Origin: an uncultured Devosia sp.
Lineage (GTDB): Bacteria > Pseudomonadota > Alphaproteobacteria > Rhizobiales > Devosiaceae
Direction of reading: 5' to 3'
Length of the DNA stretch: 64,000 bases
Assembly: GCF_963517015.1 (NCBI RefSeq)
Contig: NZ_CAUQDV010000001.1
Location: forward strand, 1,370,001 to 1,434,000
Shown: one piece after another, positions 27,285-36,275 of the stretch
Numbering within the stretch: position 1 is the first letter of the stretch
How the letters are laid out: every line of letters starts with the position of its first letter
The notes under the pieces: generated by a model
What the model saw: only the letters and a program-made list of their open reading frames with translations
The model's database searches: none
What the model was told of the DNA's origin: nothing
Program-made: the position numbers and the translations under genes

Positions 27285-28061
27285 TCAATGTGTGGAGATG
27301 GCGTCGCGCTCACGCGCCACGATGTCGCCAAGGCCACGGATCAGTGCATGGACGGATGCAACATCGGGAATGCGCATGCGGGCAGCGGTTTCGCCATCGC
27401 CCAGCTTGATGCCGACGCCGCCCAGATCCTGTGCGGCAATGAAAGCGTCTTCGTCGCTGGTATCGTCGCCAATGAAGATCGGCGTGCGGCCGAGGAAAGG
27501 CTCTTCGCGCATGAAGGCGCGCAGGGCATCGCCCTTGTTGACGCCACGCGGCCGTGCCTCGATCACCATCTTGCCCGGCACAAGCGTAAAGTCGGGTACG
27601 CCCATCACGGCTTCTTCCATGGCGGTGCGAACAGCCCCCTCAAGCTCGGGCGCCTGACGGAAATGCACGGAAACCGAGCCTTCCTTGGGTTCGAGCAGCA
27701 GGCTGGGATTGGCGGCAAGCAGCGGCTGGATGGTCTGTGCGATTTCCTCGGCGCCGAGAATGGCGGCCGGATCGACGGTTTCGACAAAGCCGTCGGCGCG
27801 GCGTCGCTGCGTGCCATGGGCACCGGCAACCGGCAGATGGAGCGGCGCCAGGAAATTGTCGATATCGGCGATTTCGCGGCCGGTGATGACGGCAAAGGCG
27901 CTGTCGAGTTCACGCATGGCGCGTTCGAGCTGGGTGGTCAGCGTATCGTCGACGCGCACGCCATCGGGCGTTTCGGCGATTTCCACAAGCGTGCCATCGA
28001 AGTCGGTGAAGATGGCCAGCTGCGGCACAGCGGCATGATGGCTTGCGTCGATCTGTGACAT
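27285..28061 (-). CDS. otsB: Trehalose-6-phosphate phosphatase
   Basis: 258-residue HAD-superfamily phosphatase. The nucleophile motif is FTDFDGTLVE near residue 18 and the acidic motif is GDDTSDEDAF. It dephosphorylates trehalose-6-phosphate from OtsA. It is the promoter-proximal gene of an otsBA operon, an order seen in several alphaproteobacteria. Ribosome site GAGAAGG precedes the ATG. Confidence 0.95.
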   Translation of the reverse strand: MSQIDASHHAAVPQLAIFTDFDGTLVEIAETPDGVRVDDTLTTQLERAMRELDSAFAVITGREIADIDNFLAPLHLPVAGAHGTQRRRADGFVETVDPAAILGAEEIAQTIQPLLAANPSLLLEPKEGSVSVHFRQAPELEGAVRTAMEEAVMGVPDFTLVPGKMVIEARPRGVNKGDALRAFMREEPFLGRTPIFIGDDTSDEDAFIAAQDLGGVGIKLGDGETAARMRIPDVASVHALIRGLGDIVARERDAISTH

Positions 28062-28215
28062 GGCGGGGCCTTCTCTCGGATTGGGAGTCAGGTCAGCAAC
28101 GTCTCAGATCGGGTTTGGTTCGCCCGCACATGGCTGGCATGCGGGGCGGGGTATTATGAACGACACATTAATCGGGCATTGATGGCGGGTGACTTCAGCC
28201 TGAAAACGAGACGAG

Positions 28216-28344
28216 ATGCCTGCCTTCAGCAAGATCGCCCAGCTCGTCCTCGCAGCCCTGCTGCTGAGTTGCCTGACCTTTGCGGCGAGCTTTGCCGAAG
28301 TGCCGCGCAGCGAGTTTGCGCCCGTGGTCAGCCGGGCTGAATAG
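28216..28344 (+). CDS. Possible small secreted peptide
   Basis: 42-residue ORF beginning MPAFSKIAQLVLAALLLS and continuing with a hydrophobic stretch and FAASFAEVPR. It looks like a signal peptide with a tiny mature part. It overlaps the 3' end of allA by 17 bases on the other strand. The ribosome site is weak (GACGAG). I do not recognise it; it may be a chance ORF. Confidence 0.25.
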   Translation: MPAFSKIAQLVLAALLLSCLTFAASFAEVPRSEFAPVVSRAE

Positions 28345-28834
28345 CTCGATCGCTGATCGTCACAGCTTCCGTGAAATGATGTTCTTCCAGATTATTGCCG
28401 TCGCCGCCACGGTCGACGACGATGAAATCGGCCTCGACCTCGAGCGGGGTCAGCACGCCATGCCAGGTGTTGATGGCGATATTGACGCCCTGACCCGGTG
28501 ACGGGCGGAAGGCGCGAAGGCGGGTCGGCGTGCCATGGTCATCCTCGGCGGTGATGACCAGCCAGGGATTTTGCGACAGCGGATAGAAGGCCTGGCTGCC
28601 AAGGGGGTGGCGTTCAACAAGCTTGAGCGCCAGGGGCAGGCTATAGGGCTGGCCGCGGAACAGGGAGATCAGCGGGCGCGCATTGGCGCCGGCCAACTCG
28701 ATGCGGGCCAGGTCGTGATAGCGCTCGGTCATGCCGGCATTGATGGGATAGTGATGCGCGCCAGCCATTTCGATGACCTGGCCAAAGGGCGAAAAGGCCT
28801 CGGCGGTGAGGGGCTCGATGGTGATCGTCTGCAT
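28328..28834 (-). CDS. allA: Ureidoglycolate lyase
   Basis: 168-residue ureidoglycolate lyase (AllA fold, cupin-like). It converts ureidoglycolate to glyoxylate and urea, the last step of the purine route here. Family segments seen include TAEAFSPFGQVIE and HRx-type NTWHGVLTPLE with the late FIVVDRGGDGNNLEEH. The ATG at 28834 overlaps the allE stop, so the two are coupled. An upstream in-frame start (28936) would lie within allE. Confidence 0.92.
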   Translation of the reverse strand: MQTITIEPLTAEAFSPFGQVIEMAGAHHYPINAGMTERYHDLARIELAGANARPLISLFRGQPYSLPLALKLVERHPLGSQAFYPLSQNPWLVITAEDDHGTPTRLRAFRPSPGQGVNIAINTWHGVLTPLEVEADFIVVDRGGDGNNLEEHHFTEAVTISDRAIQPG

Positions 28835-29655
28835 CAGAATGGCAATTTCGCGTGGCGGTTGACGTCCTTGTAGAGCAGGTAGCGAAAGCGCTCCGGCCCC
28901 GCATAGCAGGCCTGCGGGCAGAAGGCGCGCAGCCACATGAAATCGCCGGGCTCGACCTCGACCCAGTCGCGATTGAGCCGATAAACCGCCTTGCCTTCGA
29001 GCACATAGAGGCCGTGCTCCATGACGTGGGTTTCCTCGAAGGGGATGACCGCGCCGGGCTGCAGCGTGACGATGTTGACATGCATGTCGTGGCGCAGGTC
29101 ATCGGGTTCGACGAAGCGGGTGGTGCCCCAGGTGTCATTGGTGCCCGGCATCCAGCGGATCGGTTGGTCCTGCTCATTGGTGACGAAGGCTTCGGGCAGG
29201 TCGATCCCGTCGACCGCCTCATAGCGTTTGCGGACCCAGTGGAAGCGGGCGGGTTCGGTGCCCTTGTTGACCAGTGACCAGGGGGTGCCGGGCGGCAGGA
29301 AGGCATAGCCGCCGGATTTGAGAAGATGAGTCTCGCCAGCGATGGTCAGCGTGGCCTGGCCATGCACGACGAAAAGCACGCCTTCGGCTTCGGGATTGGG
29401 CTCGGGCTGGGTACTGCCGCCGCCGGGCAGGACTTCGACGATGTACTGGCTGAAGGTTTCGGCGAAGCCGCTGAGCGGGCGGGCGATGATCCAGGCGCGG
29501 GTCTCTAACCAATGCGGCAGGTAGGAGGTGACGATGTCGCGCATCACGCCGCGTGGAATGAAGGCATAGGCCTCGGTAAAGACTGCCCGCTGGGTATGCA
29601 GCGCCATCTGGGGCGGCAGGCCGGCGGCGGGGGAGGCATAGGGGGAGTCGGCCAT
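28834..29655 (-). CDS. allE: (S)-ureidoglycine aminohydrolase
   Basis: About 273-residue bicupin enzyme. Both cupin domains are seen, the second with the metal-binding pattern from PFEETHVMEHGLYVLEGKAVY onward. It releases ammonia from ureidoglycine to give ureidoglycolate, which AllA then splits. The ATG at 29655 is favoured (AGGA 6-9 bases upstream) over two earlier in-frame starts. A 60-base gap separates it from the ArsR gene; it is transcribed in the same direction as allA. Confidence 0.9.
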   Translation of the reverse strand: MADSPYASPAAGLPPQMALHTQRAVFTEAYAFIPRGVMRDIVTSYLPHWLETRAWIIARPLSGFAETFSQYIVEVLPGGGSTQPEPNPEAEGVLFVVHGQATLTIAGETHLLKSGGYAFLPPGTPWSLVNKGTEPARFHWVRKRYEAVDGIDLPEAFVTNEQDQPIRWMPGTNDTWGTTRFVEPDDLRHDMHVNIVTLQPGAVIPFEETHVMEHGLYVLEGKAVYRLNRDWVEVEPGDFMWLRAFCPQACYAGPERFRYLLYKDVNRHAKLPF

Positions 29656-29717
29656 CATGATCCTGAGCGTTCGCGTCGTGGGCCGATCATCGGCGAGTGC
29701 GGTCGTCACGGCAAGGC

Positions 29718-30047
29718 TCAGGCTGGCGTCTCGACCATTTTCTTGAGCTTGCCCAGCATGGTGGCGGCATAGGCCGCATAGGGACCGATCCAGCGCTCGT
29801 GGATGGCGTGGATGGGCAGGGCATCGAGGTGGTTCCAGCGCTCGCGGCCGCGCTTCTCGGCAATGACGAGGCCGGCTTCTTCGAGGACTTTGAGATGCTG
29901 CATGACGGTGCAGCGGTCAATCTCGGGCAGCAGGTCGCAGAGCATGCCGGTGGTGCGCGGTTCCGGTTTGAGCAGATCGCAGATGTGACGCCGCGTGCGG
30001 TGGCTGAGGGCCTTGAAGATCAGGTCGTTTTCGTCTTCGATTGACAT
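29718..30047 (-). CDS. ArsR-family winged-helix regulator
   Basis: 109-residue HTH protein. The helix-turn-helix region covers HRTRRHICDLLKPEP and CTVMQHLKVLEEAGLV. No metal-binding cysteine cluster typical of ArsR/SmtB is seen apart from scattered cysteines, so it is more likely an SRPBCC-linked ligand-free type. Divergent from a SRPBCC gene, with a palindrome at 30048-30063 between them. It interrupts the purine island, between allE and puuE. Confidence 0.85.
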   Translation of the reverse strand: MSIEDENDLIFKALSHRTRRHICDLLKPEPRTTGMLCDLLPEIDRCTVMQHLKVLEEAGLVIAEKRGRERWNHLDALPIHAIHERWIGPYAAYAATMLGKLKKMVETPA

Positions 30048-30063
30048 GTTATATTTTTATAAC
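30048..30063. promoter_or_regulatory. ArsR operator candidate
   Basis: GTTATA-TTTT-TATAAC, a perfect inverted repeat placed between the ArsR and SRPBCC starts. It is AT-rich against a GC-rich background. Confidence 0.65.
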
Positions 30064-30097
30064 CTATCGTTGGGTCCGTCAAGCGAGGAGCAGGATC

Positions 30098-30556
30098 ATG
30101 GCCTATGATTTTCGGGTAAGCGGACGCATTTCCAAGCCGGTGCATGAAGTGTTCGAGGCGGTGGCCGACCCCGGCAAGCTATCGGGTTATTTCACCACGG
30201 GCGGCGCCGAGGGGCGGCTGGAGACCGGCGCGACGGTGACCTGGGATTTTCACGACTTTCCCGGTGCTTTTCCGGTGCATGTGGTCGAGGTGGAGCAGGA
30301 CAGGAAGATTGTGCTGCGCTGGGGTGCGGCGCCGGACGATGATCCGGCGGGAATGTATGAAACCACGGTGACCATGGAATTCGAAGGCTTGGACGATGGC
30401 CGCACGCTGGTGACGATTGCCGAGAGCGGCTTCCGCGACAATGCCAAGGCGCAGAAGGCGGCCTTCGGCAATTGCGAAGGCTGGACCGGCATGCTGATCG
30501 CCATGAAGGTCTATCTTGAACACGGCATCAACCTGCGCGAGGGCTTTTACAAGTAG
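30098..30556 (+). CDS. SRPBCC (AHSA1-like) family protein
   Basis: 152-residue START-like protein with the AHSA1-type pattern: FEAVADPGKLSGYFTTG, GATVTWDFHDFP and EGWTGMLIAMKVYLEHG. These hydrophobic-pocket proteins often sit beside an ArsR regulator, as here. Ligand unknown. ATG at 30098 has GAGGAG-type ribosome site; the earlier ATG at 30041 lies in the regulator's control region. Confidence 0.85.
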   Translation: MAYDFRVSGRISKPVHEVFEAVADPGKLSGYFTTGGAEGRLETGATVTWDFHDFPGAFPVHVVEVEQDRKIVLRWGAAPDDDPAGMYETTVTMEFEGLDDGRTLVTIAESGFRDNAKAQKAAFGNCEGWTGMLIAMKVYLEHGINLREGFYK

Positions 30557-31972
30557 CTAGGGGAGGATGGCCTGCAATCGCAGCAGGGCGATGCGCTCGA
30601 CCTGTTTGCAGGCGGTGGCAAATTCCTCCTCCGGCGAATTGGCTATGCGCTGCTCGAAGGCGGCGAGGATCGACGCCTTGTCGTGGTCGCGCACGGCGAT
30701 GATGAATGGAAAATGGAATTTATCGACATAAGCGGTGTTGAGCATGGTGAAGCGCTGGCGCTCGCCATCGGTCAGGGCATCGAGCCCGGCGGAGGCTTGT
30801 TCGGCGGTGGATTCTGCCGTCAGGCGCTTGGCGGCGGCGAGCTTGCCGGCAAGGTCGGGATGGGCGCGGAGAACGCCGAGGCGTTCTTCGTCGCTGGCCA
30901 TGCGGAACTGGCTACGCAGGGCAAAGTGGAGGCCGATGGCCGTGTCGTTGACGGGCGCCAGCTCGCTGTCCCAGGCGCGCTCGGCGATCCAGGGCGAGTG
31001 CTCGAAGATCGAGCCGTAGCGGGCGACGAAGTCGGATTTATCGAGCTGGGAGGGGAGCACCTCAGGTGCCTTATAGGGATGTTCACTGGTCCAGTGTTCG
31101 GCAATTGCGAGGCGGGTGGGGATCCAGACCTTGTCAACGGTCCTGATATAATCGACGAACTTCTTGAGACCCTGGAAGCGGCCGGGTTGGCCGACCAGGC
31201 GGCAGTGCAAACCCAGCGACATCATCTTGGGTGAGCCGGCCTGGCCTTCGGCATAGAGGACGTCGAATGTGTCCTTCAGAAACTGGAAATATTCCTCGCC
31301 ATTGTCGAAGCCCGGACCGGTGACGAAGCGCATGTCATTGGTGGAGAGGGAATAGGGGATGATGAGCTGGGGCGTGCCTTTGTGGACGCGCCAATAGGGC
31401 AGGTCATCGTCATAGGTGTCCGAGACATAAGCGAAGCCGCCGGCTTCCGAGACGAGGTCGACCGTGTTGAGTGACGAGCGGCCGGTGTACCAGCCACGCG
31501 GGCGCTCCCCGGTGGCAATGGTGTGGAGGCGGATGGCCTCGGCGATCTGGGCACGCTCCTCGTCGGGCGGCATGTCCTTGTGCTGCACCCATTTGAGGCC
31601 ATGGCTGGCGATTTCCCAGCCAGCCTCCTGCATGGCGGCGAGCTGGGCCGGGGCGCGCATCAGGGCGGTGGCGACGCCATAAACCGTGACGGGAAGATTG
31701 TTTTCGGTGAACAGACGATGGAGGCGCCAGAAGCCAGCGCGGGCGCCATATTCGTACATGCTCTCGACATTGGCGTGGCGCTGGCCCGGCCATGGCACCG
31801 AACCCAGCACATCGACCAGAAAGGCTTCGGAGGCGGCATCGCCGTGGAGGATATTGTTCTCGCCGCCTTCTTCGTAATTGAGCACAAATTGAACCGCGAC
31901 ATGGGCGCCGCCGGGCCAATTGGCCTTGGGTGGATTGGCTCCATAACCGTGCATGTCGCGGGGATAGCGCAT
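30557..31972 (-). CDS. puuE: Bifunctional allantoinase (PuuE) / OHCU decarboxylase (UraD)
   Basis: 471 residues joining two enzymes. Residues 1-305 are a polysaccharide-deacetylase-fold allantoinase (PuuE: VAVQFVLNYEEGGEN, WEIASHGLKWVQH and the SLGLHCRLVGQPGR motif). Residues about 315-471 are OHCU decarboxylase (AHPDLAGKL and FPFIIAVRDHDK near the C-terminus). UraD makes S-allantoin from OHCU and PuuE opens it to allantoate, so the fusion covers consecutive steps. On the minus strand, divergent from uraH, and ends at the SRPBCC gene's stop (convergent). The fusion is known in related bacteria. Confidence 0.93.
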   Translation of the reverse strand: MRYPRDMHGYGANPPKANWPGGAHVAVQFVLNYEEGGENNILHGDAASEAFLVDVLGSVPWPGQRHANVESMYEYGARAGFWRLHRLFTENNLPVTVYGVATALMRAPAQLAAMQEAGWEIASHGLKWVQHKDMPPDEERAQIAEAIRLHTIATGERPRGWYTGRSSLNTVDLVSEAGGFAYVSDTYDDDLPYWRVHKGTPQLIIPYSLSTNDMRFVTGPGFDNGEEYFQFLKDTFDVLYAEGQAGSPKMMSLGLHCRLVGQPGRFQGLKKFVDYIRTVDKVWIPTRLAIAEHWTSEHPYKAPEVLPSQLDKSDFVARYGSIFEHSPWIAERAWDSELAPVNDTAIGLHFALRSQFRMASDEERLGVLRAHPDLAGKLAAAKRLTAESTAEQASAGLDALTDGERQRFTMLNTAYVDKFHFPFIIAVRDHDKASILAAFEQRIANSPEEEFATACKQVERIALLRLQAILP

Positions 31973-32121
31973 TTTTTTGCCCTTTTGTTTGCGTGGACAT
32001 AATATGGCCTAGAGCCATTCAAGCAATGTGCACAAAAATGGACCAGTTGGTAAAAAATGGGCATTGCGCATGGCGGATGATGCGCTAGTCTCATAGTTGG
32101 GGAATTACGGAGCAGCAGACT

Positions 32122-32478
32122 ATGGCCGGAGCAGGCCGTCTTACGACGCATGTCTTGGATACCGCGCATGGCAAGCCGGCGCGGGGGATGCGGATCGAAT
32201 TGCACTATGTGCATGGCGATCACACGCATCACATCACCGACAGCTATACCAATGCCGATGGCCGGGTGGACCAGCCGCTATTGAGCGAAGACCAGTTCGA
32301 CAAGGGCGAGTTCGAAATCCGCTTCCATGTGGGACAGTATTTCGAGCGGATCGGCGTCGAGCTGGAAAACCCGTTCCTCAACGTGGTGCCGGTGCGTTTC
32401 ACCATTTCCGAAGACGCCCATTACCATGTGCCGCTGCTGGTCAGCCCCTACAGCTATTCGACCTATCGGGGGAGCTGA
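32122..32478 (+). CDS. uraH: 5-hydroxyisourate hydrolase
   Basis: 118-residue transthyretin-like enzyme with the terminal signature YRGS and internal RLTTHVLDTAHGKPA. It hydrolyses 5-hydroxyisourate, the PuuD product, to OHCU for UraD. There is no signal peptide, so it acts in the cytoplasm. It is the first gene of a forward operon with xdhABC (next start 4 bases after the stop). Confidence 0.95.
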   Translation: MAGAGRLTTHVLDTAHGKPARGMRIELHYVHGDHTHHITDSYTNADGRVDQPLLSEDQFDKGEFEIRFHVGQYFERIGVELENPFLNVVPVRFTISEDAHYHVPLLVSPYSYSTYRGS

Positions 32479-32481
32479 GAC

Positions 32482-33948
32482 ATGGTCGAGGTCTCGGGCG
32501 CCATTCGCTTCATTCTCAACGGCGAGGAAATCAGCCTCGACGATGTGAAGCCCGACCTGACCCTCTTGGACTGGCTGCGGCTGGATCGTCGCCTGCGCGG
32601 GAGCAAGGAAGGCTGCGCCGAGGGCGATTGTGGCGCCTGTACCGTGCTGGTCGGGCGCCTGATGGGCGACAAGATCATCTATGACTCGGTGACTGCCTGT
32701 ATCCGTTTCGTGGGGAGCCTGCACGGCACGCATGTGGTGACCGTCGAGCATCTCAAGGGCAAGGACGGGCTGCTGCATCCGGTGCAGCAGGCCATGGTGG
32801 ATTTCCACGGCTCGCAATGCGGCTTCTGCACCCCGGGCATCGTGATGAGCCTTTATGGGCTGTGGATGCGCGAGCCTGACCCCAGCCAGGGCGCCATCGA
32901 GAAGGCGCTGCAGGGCAACCTCTGCCGCTGCACGGGCTATGCGCCGATCATCAAGGCGGGCAAGGCGATTTCCACCTATGGCCGGCCGCAGGGCGACCCG
33001 CTGTGGGCCGAGCGCATTGCGCTCAAGGAGAAGATCAAGGCGATCAATGACGGGCGCCGGGTGGAGATCGGCGAGGGCGCAGACCGCATCATCGTGCCGG
33101 CAAACCTCGATGATTTCGCCGCGATCTACGAGGCCAATCCGACAGCAACCATCGTCAATGGCTCGACCGATGTGGGCCTCTGGGTCACCAAGTTCATGCG
33201 TTCAATCGGGCCGGTGATCTTCATCAGCCATCTGCAGGAACTCAAGCGCATTGCCGACAATGACAGCGAGATCCGCTTTTATGCTGGCGTTTCTTATTCC
33301 GAAGCGTTGCCGGTGATTGCAGCGGCTTTCCCGCAGCTCGGCGAGCTATGGGATCGCATTGCCGGCGAGCAAGTCCGCAATATGGGCACGATCGGTGGCA
33401 ATATTGCCAATGGGTCGCCAATCGGCGATACGCCGCCGCCCTTCATCGCGCTGGGCGCCAAGCTCAGCCTGCGACGCGGCGAACATCGGCGCGAGATCCG
33501 GCTAGAAGATTATTTCCTCGGCTATGGCAAGCAGGACCGGCAGCCGGGTGAGTTCGTCGAGAGCGTGACTCTGCCGCTGCTGCCGGAGGGCGAAAAGTTC
33601 GCCACCTACAAGATTTCCAAGCGGCGCGAGGAAGATATTTCGGCGCTGTGCGGCGCCTTCCGGGTGTTCGTCAATGATGCCGGCGTGGTCGGCATGGCGC
33701 GGATTGCCTTTGGCGGGATGGCGGCGACGCCCAAGCGGGCCAAGGCCGTGGAAGCGGCTTTGGTGGGCAAGCCGTGGACGCTTGACACCGTGGAAGCGGC
33801 CATGTCGGTGTTTGCCGAGGACTATCAACCCCTGACTGACATGCGCGCTTCGGCCGAATATCGGTTGTTGAGCGCGCAGAACCTGCTCAAGCGCTTCTTC
33901 CTCGAGACGACCGGCCAAGGCCAGCGTTTGCGGCGGCAGGTGGCGTGA
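32482..33948 (+). CDS. xdhA: Xanthine dehydrogenase small subunit (FeS/FAD)
   Basis: 488-residue subunit. Two [2Fe-2S] domains carry GCAEGDCGACTVL plus QCGFCTPGIVMSLYG and CRCTGYAP. The FAD domain from about residue 200 includes NMGTIGGNIANGSPIGD. It oxidises hypoxanthine and xanthine to urate with NAD+. The stop overlaps the xdhB ATG, giving coupled translation in the operon. Confidence 0.95.
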   Translation: MVEVSGAIRFILNGEEISLDDVKPDLTLLDWLRLDRRLRGSKEGCAEGDCGACTVLVGRLMGDKIIYDSVTACIRFVGSLHGTHVVTVEHLKGKDGLLHPVQQAMVDFHGSQCGFCTPGIVMSLYGLWMREPDPSQGAIEKALQGNLCRCTGYAPIIKAGKAISTYGRPQGDPLWAERIALKEKIKAINDGRRVEIGEGADRIIVPANLDDFAAIYEANPTATIVNGSTDVGLWVTKFMRSIGPVIFISHLQELKRIADNDSEIRFYAGVSYSEALPVIAAAFPQLGELWDRIAGEQVRNMGTIGGNIANGSPIGDTPPPFIALGAKLSLRRGEHRREIRLEDYFLGYGKQDRQPGEFVESVTLPLLPEGEKFATYKISKRREEDISALCGAFRVFVNDAGVVGMARIAFGGMAATPKRAKAVEAALVGKPWTLDTVEAAMSVFAEDYQPLTDMRASAEYRLLSAQNLLKRFFLETTGQGQRLRRQVA

Positions 33949-36275
33949 TGAACAAGCCCGTCTCGATCGCCCAGCCGCAACTGCATGTGTCGATCAAGCA
34001 TGACTCGGCCATCAAGCAGGTGGCGGGCAAGGCCGACTATATCGACGACCTGCCCGAGCCCGAGGGGCTGTGCCACGCCTATCTGGGGCTTTCGACCAAG
34101 CCGCATGCCGATATCGTCTCGATGGACCTCGACGCGGTGCGCAAGGCGCCGGGCGTGGTGGCGGTTCTCACTGCCGCGGATGTGCCGGCGGAAAATGACG
34201 TCAGCTCGGTGCACAAGCATGACGAGCCGGTGTTTGCGAGCAAGCGTGTTTCGACCTGGGGGCAGCCGCTGTTTGCGGTGATCGGCCGGACACGCGACGA
34301 CGCGCGGCGGGCGGCAAAGCTCGCAAAGATCGAATATGCCGAGCTGCCGTTCTTTACCGATGTCGACAGCGCCATTGCGGCTGGCGGCAAGGTGGTGACC
34401 GAGCCGCTCAAGCTCGAACGCGGTGATGTCGAGGCGGGTTTTGCCGCGTCGCAGCATCGGGTCAAGGGACAGGTGCGGATCGGGGGGCAGGAGCATTTCT
34501 ACCTCGAAAGCCAGGCGGCGCTTGCCATTCCCGGCGAAGACAATGAGCTGACCATCCATTGCTCGACCCAGCATCCGACCGAAATCCAGGTGATCGTGGC
34601 GCAGGTGCTGGGCATTCCCCATGCCGCGATCACGGTCAACATGCGCCGCATGGGTGGCGGCTTTGGTGGCAAGGAAACGCAGGGGAATCTGTTTGCGGCG
34701 GTGGCGGCGATCGCGGCCAGGAAGCTCAATTGTGCGATCAAGATCCGGCCTGACCGCGACGATGATTTCCAGATCACCGGCAAGCGCCACGATTTCATGG
34801 TCGACTATGATGTCGGCTATGATGATGACGGCAAGATCCAGGCGGTGAATGCGACTTTTGCGGCGCGCGCCGGCTATGCGGCCGACCTTTCGGGGCCGGT
34901 GACGGACCGGGCGCTGTTTCATGCCGACAATGCCTATTGGTATCCCGCGGTGCGGGTAAACTCGCTGCCGCTGTTCACCAATACCGTGTCCAACACCGCG
35001 TTCCGTGGCTTTGGTGGACCGCAGGGGATCATCGGGGCGGAGCGCTGGATCGAGGACATTGCCTATGCGCTGGGCAAGGATCCGCTGGAGATCCGCAAGG
35101 CCAATTTCTATGGCACCGACACGAACAACATCACGCCCTATCACCAGACCGTGGAAGACAATGTCATCCACCGGGTGATCGAGGACCTTGAGCAAAGTTC
35201 GGACTATCAGGCGCGACGCGCGGCTATCCTTGAATACAACAGGACCAGCCCGATCTTGCGCAAGGGCATTGCCATGGTGCCGGTCAAGTTCGGCATTTCC
35301 TTCACCGCGACCTGGCACAATCAGGCCGGTGCGCTGATCCATGTCTATCGCGATGGATCGATCCATTTGAGCCATGGCGGCACCGAAATGGGGCAGGGGC
35401 TCCATATCAAGGTGGCGCAGGTGGTGGCCGATGTGTTCGGCGTGCCGGTCGAGCATATCCAGATCATGGCGACCAATACCGGCAAAGTGCCCAATACGTC
35501 TGCGACGGCGGCATCGTCGGGCACCGACCTCAATGGCATGGCGGCGCTGGATGGGGCGACGCAGATCAGGGACCGGATGACGGCGCATGCGGCCTTCATC
35601 TACGAGGTCGAGCCGGGCGAGGTGCATTGGGAGTTTGGCGGCGTCCGCGTCGGTGCGCAGTTCGTGCCGTTTGCGGAACTGGCGACGTCCTGCTGGATGA
35701 ACCGCGTACAACTCAGCGCGGCGGGTTTTTACAAGACGCCGAAAATCCATTGGGATCGGGCGACGGGCCGGGGCAAGCCATTCTATTACTATGCCTATGG
35801 CGCGGCGGCAGCCGAGGTCACAATCGACACGCTGACCGGCGAATATCAGGTCGATCGGGTCGACGTGCTTGAGGATGTGGGTCGCTCGCTCAATCCGGCC
35901 ATCGATATCGGCCAGGTGGAAGGCGGCTTCATCCAGGGCATGGGGTGGCTGACCACCGAAGAATTGTGGTGGGACCAGAAGGGCCAGCTGCGCACGCATG
36001 CGCCGTCCACGTACAAAATTCCGCTGGCCTCGGACGTGCCGCCGATCTTCAATGTGCGGCTGGCGGAATGGTCGGTCAACAAGGAGCCGGCCATTGGTCG
36101 TTCCAAGGCGGTGGGCGAGCCGCCGTTGGTGCTGGGATATTCGGTGGTCGAAGCTCTCTCCATGGCCGTGGCTTCGGTCGCCGACTACAGACACGCGCCG
36201 CGCCTCGACATGCCGGCAACGCCCGAGCGGGTGCTGATGGGCTGCGAGCGGCTCAAGAAGGAGGCGCGGGGGTGA
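33948..36275 (+). CDS. xdhB: Xanthine dehydrogenase molybdopterin subunit
   Basis: 775-residue large subunit with the molybdopterin cofactor. Seen are the RMGGGFGGKETQGN molybdenum segment, GFGGPQGIIGAE and the GRSKAVGEPPLVL C-terminal active-site region with a catalytic glutamate. I prefer ATG at 33948, overlapping the xdhA stop by one base, to the GTG just before. Works with XdhA; XdhC inserts sulfurated cofactor. Confidence 0.95.
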   Translation: MNKPVSIAQPQLHVSIKHDSAIKQVAGKADYIDDLPEPEGLCHAYLGLSTKPHADIVSMDLDAVRKAPGVVAVLTAADVPAENDVSSVHKHDEPVFASKRVSTWGQPLFAVIGRTRDDARRAAKLAKIEYAELPFFTDVDSAIAAGGKVVTEPLKLERGDVEAGFAASQHRVKGQVRIGGQEHFYLESQAALAIPGEDNELTIHCSTQHPTEIQVIVAQVLGIPHAAITVNMRRMGGGFGGKETQGNLFAAVAAIAARKLNCAIKIRPDRDDDFQITGKRHDFMVDYDVGYDDDGKIQAVNATFAARAGYAADLSGPVTDRALFHADNAYWYPAVRVNSLPLFTNTVSNTAFRGFGGPQGIIGAERWIEDIAYALGKDPLEIRKANFYGTDTNNITPYHQTVEDNVIHRVIEDLEQSSDYQARRAAILEYNRTSPILRKGIAMVPVKFGISFTATWHNQAGALIHVYRDGSIHLSHGGTEMGQGLHIKVAQVVADVFGVPVEHIQIMATNTGKVPNTSATAASSGTDLNGMAALDGATQIRDRMTAHAAFIYEVEPGEVHWEFGGVRVGAQFVPFAELATSCWMNRVQLSAAGFYKTPKIHWDRATGRGKPFYYYAYGAAAAEVTIDTLTGEYQVDRVDVLEDVGRSLNPAIDIGQVEGGFIQGMGWLTTEELWWDQKGQLRTHAPSTYKIPLASDVPPIFNVRLAEWSVNKEPAIGRSKAVGEPPLVLGYSVVEALSMAVASVADYRHAPRLDMPATPERVLMGCERLKKEARG

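Noticed and set aside
33825..36194. 789-residue minus-strand frame opposite xdhB
   Set aside because: Antisense shadow of xdhB with no known motifs.
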